DNA of 64,000 bases from Hippasteria phrygiana (taxonomy: Eukaryota; Echinodermata; Asteroidea; Valvatida; Goniasteridae): the NCBI GenBank assembly GCA_037893225.1, contig JAZGUH010000565.1, positions 186,001 to 250,000 of the forward strand, in the 5' to 3' direction. The notes below the pieces were generated by a model, which made no database searches, was not told where the DNA came from, and saw only the letters and a program-made list of their open reading frames with translations. Shown piece by piece: positions 11,881 through 23,900 of the stretch; the first letter of the stretch is position 1, and every line of letters begins with the position of its first letter. A program made the translations under genes and the position numbers.

Positions 11881-11970
11881 ATGACTTCTCGTCGAGCGTT
11901 GCATTTTGTTTTCAAGGTTGGAGATAGAACGAAGACTGCTGAGTTTTACCGCGATGTGTTGGGGATGCAG
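11881..11970 (+). CDS. GLOD4 exon 1 (residues 1-30)
   Basis: [16 protein letters not shown] through FYRDVLGMQ, then a GTAGTT donor. It ends in phase 0. An upstream in-frame TTG at 11842 extends the open frame, but the ATG at 11881 has the good context and matches the family start. Confidence 0.96.
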
Positions 11971-14900
11971 GTAGTTTTGTACATGTTTTGTTGTCCATGT
12001 ACGTGTACGTGTATAGCATTAGGCAAAAAATCCACACCCCTTCGGGGCTTCGCCAGTGGGAGGCGTGCAGGCGCTGCAGGCGGAATTTTTCTTTCCGTGA
12101 ACTCTGTGTGCGTTCTCCCGTTTACTGCATTGTGACTGCTTAACGTTTGCCAAATGTTCAGTGTGAACGCCCCTCCTTTCCCTGTTCGCCAGTGGGAGGC
12201 GGGCAGGCAGGCAGGCAGATTTTATTTTTACATTCTCCGGAAGTCCAACTTCAAACCATACACAAAGTAAAACAAACACACAAATGTTGTTAGGCTGATA
12301 AACAGTTTAATATGTACACGTATGTTGACGTGTATTGCGGGTGTATCAGTTTAGTTTATTCACAGGCTGGTATGCTCATGGAGAAATAAAACACGGTATG
12401 CTGCAGTCGCACAGTATAAGTTAGCATGATAAGCCATTGCCTGGATCGGATCTGTTGTGCCTACGGCTTCGAATTTGGCCATTGACAGGCTGCGGTGAAG
12501 AGCCGTAGCCATTGATAATGATGTCTATGAGATAGTCTTACATCGGGCTGCTACTAGCTAAAAGACGTGTTGCCAAAATACTGTACAAACGCTATGACAA
12601 TACGAACCATTCAAATTATCTCTTCCGGGGTTTTCTGTCAGATGTAGGCCCTACCCCAGAAATATATGTGCACAAGAAGTTTCCCAAGACACACATCATA
12701 AAATCAGGCGTGCATTCTGCAAAGTTTTTAAAAGTAATATTTATTGATTTCTTTGTAACATTGTCAGGTAAAGTCGGAAATAGATAGTATCGATTCTTGG
12801 CATATTTCTATAGTGATTGGTATCGATATGATTAAAAGCTATTGATTTATGCACTATTCGAAAATCACCGGGATCGCTGGTTCAGTTAATCGATTGCTGC
12901 TACAGAATCGAAGCACAACCTACACCGGGTTTGAACTCGTGAATCTGACCCCAAAAAAATATTGCACACTAATAATCACCAGGAAGGTTTCAAGTTGGTC
13001 GTTAGCTTCACTTCCATGGGATTCGCATTCTTGTAAAAACCCCACTTCCAAAGAATCTCATGAAAAGAATAAGACAGCAACAGAGGAAATCAACGAATAT
13101 CACTGCTTGTAAAAGGCTAAATAAATATGCAATTCAATTACGCAACACCATTATGCCTATTCAAACGCAAATAAGCACCTCATTGCTTAAAAAAAGAAAC
13201 TGATCTGACGTCACTTGTACAGCACAAAGGGTAAACTGTAGATCTGCACAATGAGCAAAACTAAGTTGGCGGAGGAAACATGTGCGTAATACAGCTGCCT
13301 CTTCACTCAGCGATGGCCGCTGGGTCCTTCACTTCATCCGAACAACACATACCGTAGCCCTAATTAGGCTGACAGTGCTGACACTGTCTCTTGGGGCTCA
13401 ATGTCACTCTATGGACCACTTTTGGTGGACGCGACCTTTGTGTGTTTCAGCTGTATTTGAGCTGGCTCAACATTCGACCAAAAAACCTCACGATGTTTTG
13501 ATGTAGTAGCTATAGCCACACTGCACATACAATCAAACAAGAAATTTATACCCAGTTTGCAATGAATGCTGAGCGTGTATTAAAGACGCAATCTTGGCTT
13601 CCCCTGTGCATATACACGTTCAGTTGATGTATTTGTTTGTTTGAATATTTATTATTTGATCGTTTGTGTAAATATACAAAAATAAAAATTCCAAACTAAA
13701 TATTAAAATATATACATAGGGGGCCTAGTGATTAAAGAATATAATTAGAAAAATGTTGAGATTCTATTTTTTCATTTAGTTTATTTTTTAAAAAGCGATT
13801 TTCATAACATTTTAGCCTCGTGCATTATACATGTGTGCACTGTTTCCACTCCTTGGGATATTTTCCGAATAGTCTTGGTTCCACGACGTCCTTAGCGGTG
13901 CGACGTATAGAGCGCACGGCCGGCCGACAGCGCCCTCTAGCTACACACACACGTCAAGGCCAAATCGCAAAGAACGTCTTGTTTATTTCGCAAGTTCTGC
14001 TCGCTAAATCGTGAGCAGAACTGTGTGGCATTTGCATACGCGTGTGACGCAGCTGCATTATCGCATGTAAATCGCAAACACTCACTAGTCTAGTTTCTGT
14101 ACGTACATATACACTGTATGTGCATGCACACGTACGTATAAGGTATGTTAACTGACCAGTAAGTTATTACTAAAACATGAGTTTCCTCCAGTGCGCAAGC
14201 GCGATTATTCGTTTGATCCGCCTGTTAAATTATGCATATAAGCAGGTCGCGCGCGCTCCCATGCGAAATAGCCAAGACGTTCTTTGCGATTTGGCCTTGA
14301 TGTGTGTGTAGCTAGAGGGCGCTGTCGGCCGGCCGTGCGCGCTATGGGTGCACTACACTAATTCATGTCCGAATTTATGCGCCAGCTCATCAACATAAAA
14401 TGTATACCCACAACTTTTTTTGAAAAAGGAGAGTTTGTGCCTCCAAAAATTGTGGGATTGTGTAAACATAGCCCAGCATCAACTCCCTGGTTTCTGGGCT
14501 TCCATCTGTGTGCAGACTTGATAAAATTACTGTTGAAAAATGGGTCCTATTTGCCCGAGAAAGTGGAGGGAAACCATGTTAAAAATGGCTGTTGATCGGC
14601 TTGGGAAATAGGACTTTTTTGGAGGTGGGTTTGTTTTGTGTCAATAATTAAAAATGTAATTGGTTAACCCCCCAAAAATAGAAAAGAAATGGACAGACAA
14701 AAGATCAGACAATTAATAAGTGGCATTTGTTTGTGTAGACCCCAGTGATGCTGGGGTACAGGTTATTGGGCCCTGAACTTTGTTGATTTTACACTGTTGT
14801 CAATGGAGCTGGAATTAGTGTGGTGCACCCCTATACGTCGCACCGCTAAGGACATCTTGGAACCAAGACTAATGCGCAAAGTGCTTATTGCGATGCTCTT

Positions 14901-17900
14901 TGCACAGCGTTTTCCCATCGCCTTGGGAATTCTTGGGAATTTTACTGGATAAATCTTTGGAATTTGAAATTTGATGAGTGGCCACGCTGCATTTGTGTAT
15001 TTCTGTACTGCGTGTATTTCCATCGAGATATTTATTGTGCGAAGTCACACACTGATACTAGAATATGAACTTTCAAACTAGGTAGGGTCGTGTTTGTGCA
15101 TTATAAATAACAAAATAAAAATGAGATTGGAATGAATCAACCAATCAATTCGAGTTTTGGGATAAAATTGAAAAAAAAAGAATTTGAAAACAAAACTTTT
15201 TTGGCGCAGGCTGAAAAATAGGGGCGGGCGGTCTGGGACACTCAAAAAGAATTTTGGTAGTCGCATGGCATTCACGTAGAAAAATCGTTCCAGTGAGAAC
15301 GGGGTATTAGCGAAGTTCTACTGTATATTGTTTATTGTATTTTGTTTCCTCCAGTTAGGGTGTTTGAGCATTAAACTCGGCTTTCCGCCTGTTCCCACCA
15401 ATATACTCTAGCTGTACCTAGATGTAGAACAAAAAGCTATTGGCAATAGCTTTTTCCCTCATTCTGTATCTCTATGGAATTCTGTTCCTCCTGGTGCGTG
15501 TTTCCCTTCATCTTACGACCTTTCCTGCTTCAAGAAGAATATTAATTCCTACCTCTTGTATCTTTGATTCTTTTTCTTTTTGTAGCTCCATACCTCGAGT
15601 GGCATTTAGCCTTGTTTGGGGCAAACTTGCAGTAAAAACACTAAAAATTTATCAACATTGTTCTTTGTTTGACCTCATTGTCTGGGGATCTGTTTGGTTT
15701 TTGAGTTTGTCTTTTCTATTTTTTATTTAACATGCAGTTTCTGAGGCATGAGGAATTTGAAGAAGGGTGTAAGGCGACCTGTAATGGGTGAGTTAACATT
15801 TTCACTATAGTCATCATTGTCACTACATCAGTGTTGTCCCGAGAGATTATTTTGAAAAAGATCACTCGGGTGGGACTCGAACCCACGACCTCCTGCTTGC
15901 TAGTGCAGGTGTCTAAGCACTCGACTACCGAGCTTGCCGGAGTCAGTTGGCTGGTTCGAATCTGATATAGCGGCGGGTACCGCAGCCAAACAAATTGTCA
16001 ATATGTGACCCGCTCTGCAAAAAGGGCACATAAGTCGCTGTATGCTTTTACGAGTTATGGGCCGTTCAATGTGAAGAGGGTGAACAATTCTTCAAACAAG
16101 TGATTTTAGAGGGAGGGAATTTTTTGCATCTTTGATACCTATATTATTCTATTTCATAACCAAAATCTTTGATTTCAGTTAATCAAGTTGGAAAAAGAAT
16201 GTGTTTTTTGTCGAGTGCTTCCATCTGTTGCTTTGCTTTTTGTTTTTTTAAATGGCTTGTTTCTCCTCAAGTCATTTCAAGAAATTCCTAAAAACAAACA
16301 TGCAAATTTCAAAATATCTCGTGATTGCAAAATGCTACAGACCTCAGACATATACCATATGAAAGCTTATAAAATGGCCTTTCCAGCTATATATAAAACA
16401 CTCTTTTCAAATTTTGCAACATAAGTGCCCTTTTTGCAGAGCGGGTCACATATAGTCATTATAGTGTCATTATAGTGTCCAGTAAATTCAAGTTTTGTTT
16501 CGTTTGGCACTCCATACAAAACAGATGGCAAGTTTGAAATTATAGGGTTGGGATCTCTACTGCTTCCATTTTATAGCCACCAGCAAGTGTGAAGTTTCCA
16601 TATCATTCCAAATTTTATTGAGCTATTTACAAACGAATGGAAAGTTCAAGAATAAAGATAGAGTGATTATATTAGCCATCAGAACTTGTGTGTGGAGTTT
16701 TCATATCATTACCAAATTTATCGGTAATTTATTTAAGTGAATGAAAAAAACAAAAACCGACTGGCTTTGTACATTTAACGTGTGAAATCTGAGATTAATT
16801 TTAAAGATGAAAGGCAAATCACAGGCCCATTTGTTCTGCGTTGGTCTTAGAGTCAGCTAGACCAATGCATAAATTGTTTGTCTGGTGCAAATTTGAGCTC
16901 TGGTGAGGCAACAGAGATAATCTCTATTATACAGGGGTGTCCCACCTAAAATATTTCTTAAAATATGAAGGATTATAATTTTTTCCAAACATTTTTTACT
17001 GACAGTGACACCCAAGACTCTGGCAATCAAATTATGTAATGGAAATTGACAATGAGTCACGGGTCAATGAATTTGACCTCATATTGTATGGGGACTGAAA
17101 TGACTACCTCGACAATGGTAAATAAAGCTTACCTTAAAGGGATACATTGCCTTCAAATGTCATGAAATTTTGCTGTTTGGAAATGTTCGTTATCTTTTAT
17201 AAGAGTTGTTCATGCAAAAAAACACGTATAATGTGTTGTAATTAGTGAGCAGTGATTACAAAACAAAAAATTGGCCTCTGATCCCTGACATCTGACCCGC
17301 GAAACATAGACTTATTTCCAGTAGTAAATACCACCGTCTAAATAATGCGCAAAATACGCTGTAAGAGTTTTTAGGCTGGCGCCGCAGCCAGTGGCCTTGT
17401 AAACCTATCAGATGATCGCCAGGTACCATTCTCTACCTCACGACACATATCGCCAGTGCTGCGCGCCGTGCCACAGTACATCAAAATGGATCAACAGAAC
17501 GTACTTCAACCAGCTGCAACTAGAAATACGACTGGTGAACACGGTCCGCCATTTTGTGGAGTCAAAAATTTGGTTCTACAAAATGGCGGACACGCAATTT
17601 GAAGGGATAGTTATGTGAATCTTTATATTCTACTTTAAAAATAGCTTCCCAACCATATCCATTTCAGTTTTATAGCCCAAATCGCAAAATCCAAAGCAAT
17701 GTGTCCCTTTAATCTGCTCTTCTAATTTAGGTAACATTCGTTGCGGGTTCTCATCTCATGAACTGACCGTACTACCATCTCTCTTGGAATTGCTTCTGCT
17801 TCAGTAATGATACACTGGCGCAGCACTGCAAGATCTGGGCCCAATTTCATGGCTCTGCTAACCACAGCTTTCCGCGCTTACGATCACCATTTTGCGCTAA

Positions 17901-20900
17901 CAGCACTAATGGAAAAATTCTGCGCTAATCCTGTAAGCACAGAATCCTTAGTTACGGGATGTACGCATGCTCAGAAGCCAAAATTCCCCGCTAACGCGTG
18001 AAATACGCTTGCCGTAAGCACAGAATTTTCTGCTACAGTAAGTGGGGATTTTTCGCTAACGGTAAGCAGAGCCATGAAATTGGGCCCTGCTGGTGGTGTG
18101 CGGTAAACTCTTGCTTTGAGGTAACCCCGGAGAAAAATAGTCACAGGGGGTCAAGTCGGGTGATCGTGCTGACCACTCCCTGTTGTACCCTAGCGCTATT
18201 CATGGAGGAAGGATATCGCTATTACATGACCTCTGCAGTCACTCCCTCATGCTAGGGCACAACATTGACGTGTGACTCATTGTCAATTTCCATTATGTAA
18301 TTTGATTGCTGGAGTCTTCGGTGTCACTGTTTTGAAAAATTATAAACCTTCATATTTTAAGAAATACTTTTTGCTGGACACCCTGGAACAAGTTCGATCA
18401 AGGACCAATGGTTAACTAGTGGTTGGTTCGTGACGTACGTAGCGCGTCGAGCACTGAAGTTGAAGTGCGAACGACTCTAGTCGAACTATTGTCATGTCAA
18501 CGCGACCATGAGAAAATGGCGGTGGCTAGTTTGTTTACGTTTTTGGACGAGTTCATAGATGAAAGCGAATTGGACAATATTTTCCATATATTTTCCAAGT
18601 GGTAACGTGTGCATTATTACGACATGTTCAAAGAAAGACAAAGTAAAAAAAGCACTGCTGCTGAATATGTCAGTTTTTTCGCAATTTTTCTGATAACTGG
18701 TCCTCTCTGCACTGTGCTATTAAAACGGCTATTGGTAACCAGCGATGCAACCGACCTCGGTAGGCTGGTCGTGAATCGTCGACTAGACTAGTCCAACCAT
18801 CGTCGGCTAGCATGCGTTCGATCAGAGTTAGTTGAACTATGGTTAACTGTAGTCCTTGATCGAACTTGCTCTTGTATATAGGTTCAAGCATTTTCCAGTT
18901 TAAGCTGTGAAACGTGCTTAATTGTGACCCGCTCTGCAAAAAGGGCACATAAGTCGCTGTATGCTTTTACGAGTTATGGGCCGTTCAATGTGAAGAGGGT
19001 GAACAATTCTTCAAACAAGTGATTTTAGAGGGAGGGAATTTTTTGCATCTTTGATACCTATATTATTCTATTTCATAACCAAAATCTTTGATTTCAGTTA
19101 ATCAAGTTGGAAAAAGAATGTGTTTTTTGTCGAGTGCTTCCATCTGTTGCTTTGCTTTTTGTTTTTTTAAATGGCTTGTTTCTCCTCAAGTCATTTCAAG
19201 AAATTCCTAAAAACAAACATGCAAATTTCAAAATATCTCGTGATTGCAAAATGCTACAGACCTCAGACATATACCATATGAAAGCTTATAAAATGGCCTT
19301 TCCAGCTATATATAAAACACTCTTTTCAAATTTTGCAACATAAGTGCCCTTTTTGCAGAGCGGGTCACAATTGAGGTTGGCACTTGTTTTGTGCTGAAAA
19401 AGTTCATGCAGATTCTTTTCTAACCATTCAGGGACACTTTGAAATCCTCATTATTACCTCAATCCTAAAGCAAGGCTTGAAATATCCACTGGACCGCTGG
19501 ACTGAGTCCAGTGATTTGAGAGTTGGTCTAGTGAACTCTTAATGGAACTAGTCCGGTGGTCTAATGATTTGTTTCATACATTGGACGAAATGCTATCACT
19601 GAAGTCCAATTTTTCCAAATCTGGTGAACTGAAAAATCCCCATAATTTCTGATATGGCCATTTTTAGTTTGAGGCAGGGGTTTTAGACGGTTTCTCAGAC
19701 CAACACCCCCACCCCCGATAAAAAGTCAGCTAAGGAACAAAAAATTGAAACAGCACGTTAGAATGAAAAACTTTGTGTATTCTTGTGTCTACCATTGGTC
19801 TTGTAAATACCTTCCAGTCTTGTAAAATGTTTGAGCTACTACAAGTAGCCCAGCTATCTAGTAGACTTTTACCTGAAATTCGAGCCCTGCTAATTAAGGG
19901 GAAAAACACTGCGTTAGAATAGTGTGTCATGAAATAGTGTGGCTTGGCTGGCAGCGATTTGTAGTGGGAATGAAGTTACAGACTTTCAAGTATTCCTACT
20001 TTTCCTACTTTTTCCTATTTTTTTAACCTTGCTCCTACTTTTCCTACTTTTTTCTTGAAATTCCTATTTTTCTTACTTTTTCCTACTTTTGATGAAATGA
20101 AAACTGTGAAAAATGAAATCTCATTGAATATTTTTCATAACACTGTTTCACACTGTGATATGAAAATCACACAATGAAGGGCTTGGGTGCAGGAGTACTG
20201 CAACTTTACTTCCAAGAGCATATTGAGGATGGAGCACAAGTGTTGTGAGTACAGAACATGCCAAATGAGGCTTGTGATGCTGTGGACATGGGTGAGTATC
20301 AACGAAAACTACTCCTGAAAGCCTACAAAAGTCCTACTTTTGTCCAGTTTTTTGGGAAATTTTGATCCTACTATTCTCCTACTTTTTCACCAGAGTCTGC
20401 TTGAAAGCCTGGGAGTAATAATAATAATAATAATAATATTGATTTATAAAGTGCACATTTGAATAAATAGCAAAAAGACGAAAGTCATCACCATCATTAC
20501 CATCGTTATGAGCAATTTTTTGTCTCTGTTGCACAGTTGCACCATTATTGTACTCAGCCAGGCCCACTATATACATGTACTCTTGTTCATAATGCCATCA
20601 TTTCTGCATTCTGTTTGTTTTGCTGTTGAAAGACCATATGATGGCAAGTGGAGTAAATCGATGGTAGGCTATGGAGCGGAGGACAGCCACTTTGTGACTG
20701 AATTGACTTACAACTACGGCATCAAGGATTACAGGCTGGGCAATGACTTCCAGGTATATTATGCACCCATGAGTCATTTCTTGCATGTAGTATGCCAAGT
20801 ATATATCTATGTTACAATGTAGAGTATTTTATGTATTGCATTTCTCTACCTACATGTATGTAGGGTGTGCCCAAACAGTTGAAAACTGGTTTCTATTGGG

Positions 20901-23900
20901 GCCCTGTATACATTTTTAATTAAAAATGAATATTTACGCACATAAAAAAATATTTACACATACACAAACAGACAAATAAATCTATAAACAGTTAATTTTT
21001 CCATTTTCCAGTATAAGAATATTGCTAATTTATAGGATGGGTGAAAAAGCCGCGAAAAAACACTTTTAAGAGGGAAAAAACAAGGGGAAATTCGCACCTG
21101 GCTTTATATTACCATAGTAACCAAGTTTATAATGCCATAGATCAGTGCAAATGGCAGAAATAACACTAATGGTGGTTTTACATTAGGGCTGTGCATCCGA
21201 ACCGGGTACCCGAGTAGCCGACCGCTAATGTCAGGAACCGGTTCTAGATTATGGAATCGAGTACCCGTAACCGAATTAACATATTTCACAGACAATGAAA
21301 ATGAAAGTTTTTGAATGTCATTTGTGGGAAATTTTCAAAATGAAAACGAGGGTACATGGAAAAAACACAACAAATTAACCTCAACAGTATTAACATGCAG
21401 ACGGTTACAAAGAATAGGAACAGCAATTTCCGAGATTTAATTTTTTGGATTGGCTTTCTTGAATGGGTACCCGGGTACCCTTGGTTTTTTCAGTCGGGTA
21501 GGCCTACCCGATTCCCATACTACGCTTAAATGCACACCCCTACTTTACATACATGTAGCTCCGATTTAAATTTACCCAAAGATTTTGTGGTTCTCAATTG
21601 TTGAGGCAGATTATTCCATATACTGGCACCTCTCACAGCAAAAGTTCTTGTGCATGTATCTGACAAATGAAGGCTGGGGAAGTGACATATTTGACTATTA
21701 ATAGAGCTGCAGCTGATTTCATGAAAGCTTGCGCAATTGCTTAACTCTACTTATGCCATAATTTATTGCATAAGTTGTTCACGAAAGCTACGCAGTGCTG
21801 ACTTGCGCCACAAATTATGGCATAACATACGCACTTCTTTAGGTGGCTTAAGTTGTCCGCAAAAACACCGAAATGATGACTTAGCTAGCTGAGCATGGAC
21901 ATACATGATGTACATGTAGTAGAGCCATAGAGCTCTATTTCAGAGAGCAATGAAATGATCATCCGCTGCAGGTTTACCTGTGAGGTATTTCCGAAAGTTG
22001 CCACCAATTCTTTGTCTGAGCGGAAAGTTTCAAAAGTGAAAAGTTTCCAAATGGCGCCACCACAGTTATTTCACGACTGTTCCATGCATTTTTATTGTTG
22101 TACGCAAACAGTCATCATAAAAGCGGCATTCAGCCTCATCCGCAATGTATAAAAGAAAATATAACATTGCGCAGTTACGCACCTTTTCGTGAAATGGATC
22201 GTAAGGATGTAGCGCAGCTGCGCAACATTTTTAAAGCCCAAGTCATACGCCATGGCGTAAGTTGCGCACAGTTTCGTGAAATCGGCTGCAGGATTGTTTT
22301 GAGGGCCACTGCTGAGATTCTGTCGCCTCCCCCGTCCCTCCCGATCTTGGCCAAAAAGTAGGCTTAACAGATTTTTAAAAAATGAGGATACCTATGATAA
22401 TTGCCTTTGCAAAATTTTATTTCCATTAAAGGGCTTTGTAGTTACGATACAATATACATCATGGGTACATGCCACACCTTGTTCTCTGGATGCACTCAAT
22501 GGTGACATTTCTCCGGATTTTTCCTGATTTCAGGTTTTTGGGTGAGACGTCTTGCAGATTTCCGGAAGATTTTTTTTGTCCTTAACCCTAACCCCCAAGG
22601 CATTTTTACGAGGAAGCTTCCTCAACCTGTCAAAATCTAACACTGCAGTATACCTACATTGTATGGTGCATTCTTTGGACTTGGACAAATTGGGGCATCA
22701 TAGCTCCATGTAAAGTAATGGTGCCAAGGCTCTGCAGTACTGAACCCATCAAAACTTGACAAAACCTGCTGTTGGAGTTTGCAAGGCTTGGGGTAGCTAG
22801 GGTTAAATTGTTTTGATTATTCCAAAATGACCTCTGAAACCTGAAACAGACTTCTTTATAACCTCATCTTGGCAATTCTGAACCCTATCTTTTAATAGAA
22901 AATGCTGTTTTCTTGTGTATTTTTCAGCAACAACATAGCAATTAAATAACTCAGAATCTTTTGTGGATTTTGCATCAAATCTCACCCCCGTGCACTCTTT
23001 TTATGTACAAAGTCATTGAAACAATCCAGGCAGTTTTGCATCAGGAAATGGTTCCAGGTTATGGAATCGAGTACCCGTACAACTTTACATTTTAGCATAG
23101 TATAAACTTCCCAGACAATGAAAAGAAAGGTTTTGAATGTTATTTGTCGGGAATTTTCAAAATTGAAACCCGACTACATGAGAAACCAGCACAGATTTCA
23201 CGTTTATGACGCTCACGAAAATTGACAATATAAAGGGAATTTACCGGTCGTGGTTTTTGTAATCTGGGTATGGATAAGAGCCTCGACGAGACATAATAGT
23301 ATGCCTTATTCCACAAATGATAAATACAACTGTATAAACTATTCATAAGATGGAATTTGCGTCCAGGTGATGAAAATTCAACATATGGGGTTTTGCCCTT
23401 CATCGACGTATTTTATAAACACTGTACACTCAACTGTATAAAGCTTCCGGACAACTTCTTTTGTGATATGCCGGCGCATGCACGTGTCGGCACACGCAAA
23501 GGTAGAGAGACAGGCATGAGATTTTTCAGACTTTTGTCTAAAATCAGAATTTTGTCTGAAATCAGATTTTTGAATCTCAGAGAAAGATATTATTACAACT
23601 TCCGGGATTGGAAGTTTTGGGTTGGGTTTCTTTCACCGGTACCTGGGTATTTTTTTCAATCGGGAACCTGGTTCTTTTACTACCCGTAAATGCACACCCC
23701 TAGTTTTCACCCATCATCGGAAAAAAAGTTGCCTTACACAAGATCTGTACCCCAATTTTGTTCAATTTCTCATCTATCTGTAGGGAATTACCGTACAGTC
23801 AAGCAAAGCCGTTCAGAATGCCCGAAACAAGAACTGGCCCCTGGTGCCCGTGTCCGATGGGGTCTACACTGTCGAGGCTCCTGGCGGATACAAGTTTCAT

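Larger units (their letters stand above)
16932..18385 (-). mobile_element. Tc1/mariner-type element remnant
   Basis: Ends CAGGGGTGTCC and GGACACCCTG, with about 130-150 bp long inverted arms (16932-17085 and 18255-18385) carrying TTAAAATATGAAGG and AATTGACAATGAGTCAC. Between the arms lies the C-terminal part of a transposase on the minus strand. Two younger elements sit inside, at 17134-17712 and 17838-18086. The N-terminal half of the transposase is deleted. Confidence 0.75.

Noticed and set aside
16188..16424. 78-codon frame present identically at 19107-19343
   Set aside because: Duplicated because both lie in the same 445-bp MITE; no similarity to a protein and not conserved in the diverged copies.
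16005..19368. Segmental duplication of GLOD4 intron 2
   Set aside because: Only the 445-bp element is shared and each copy has its own target duplication.
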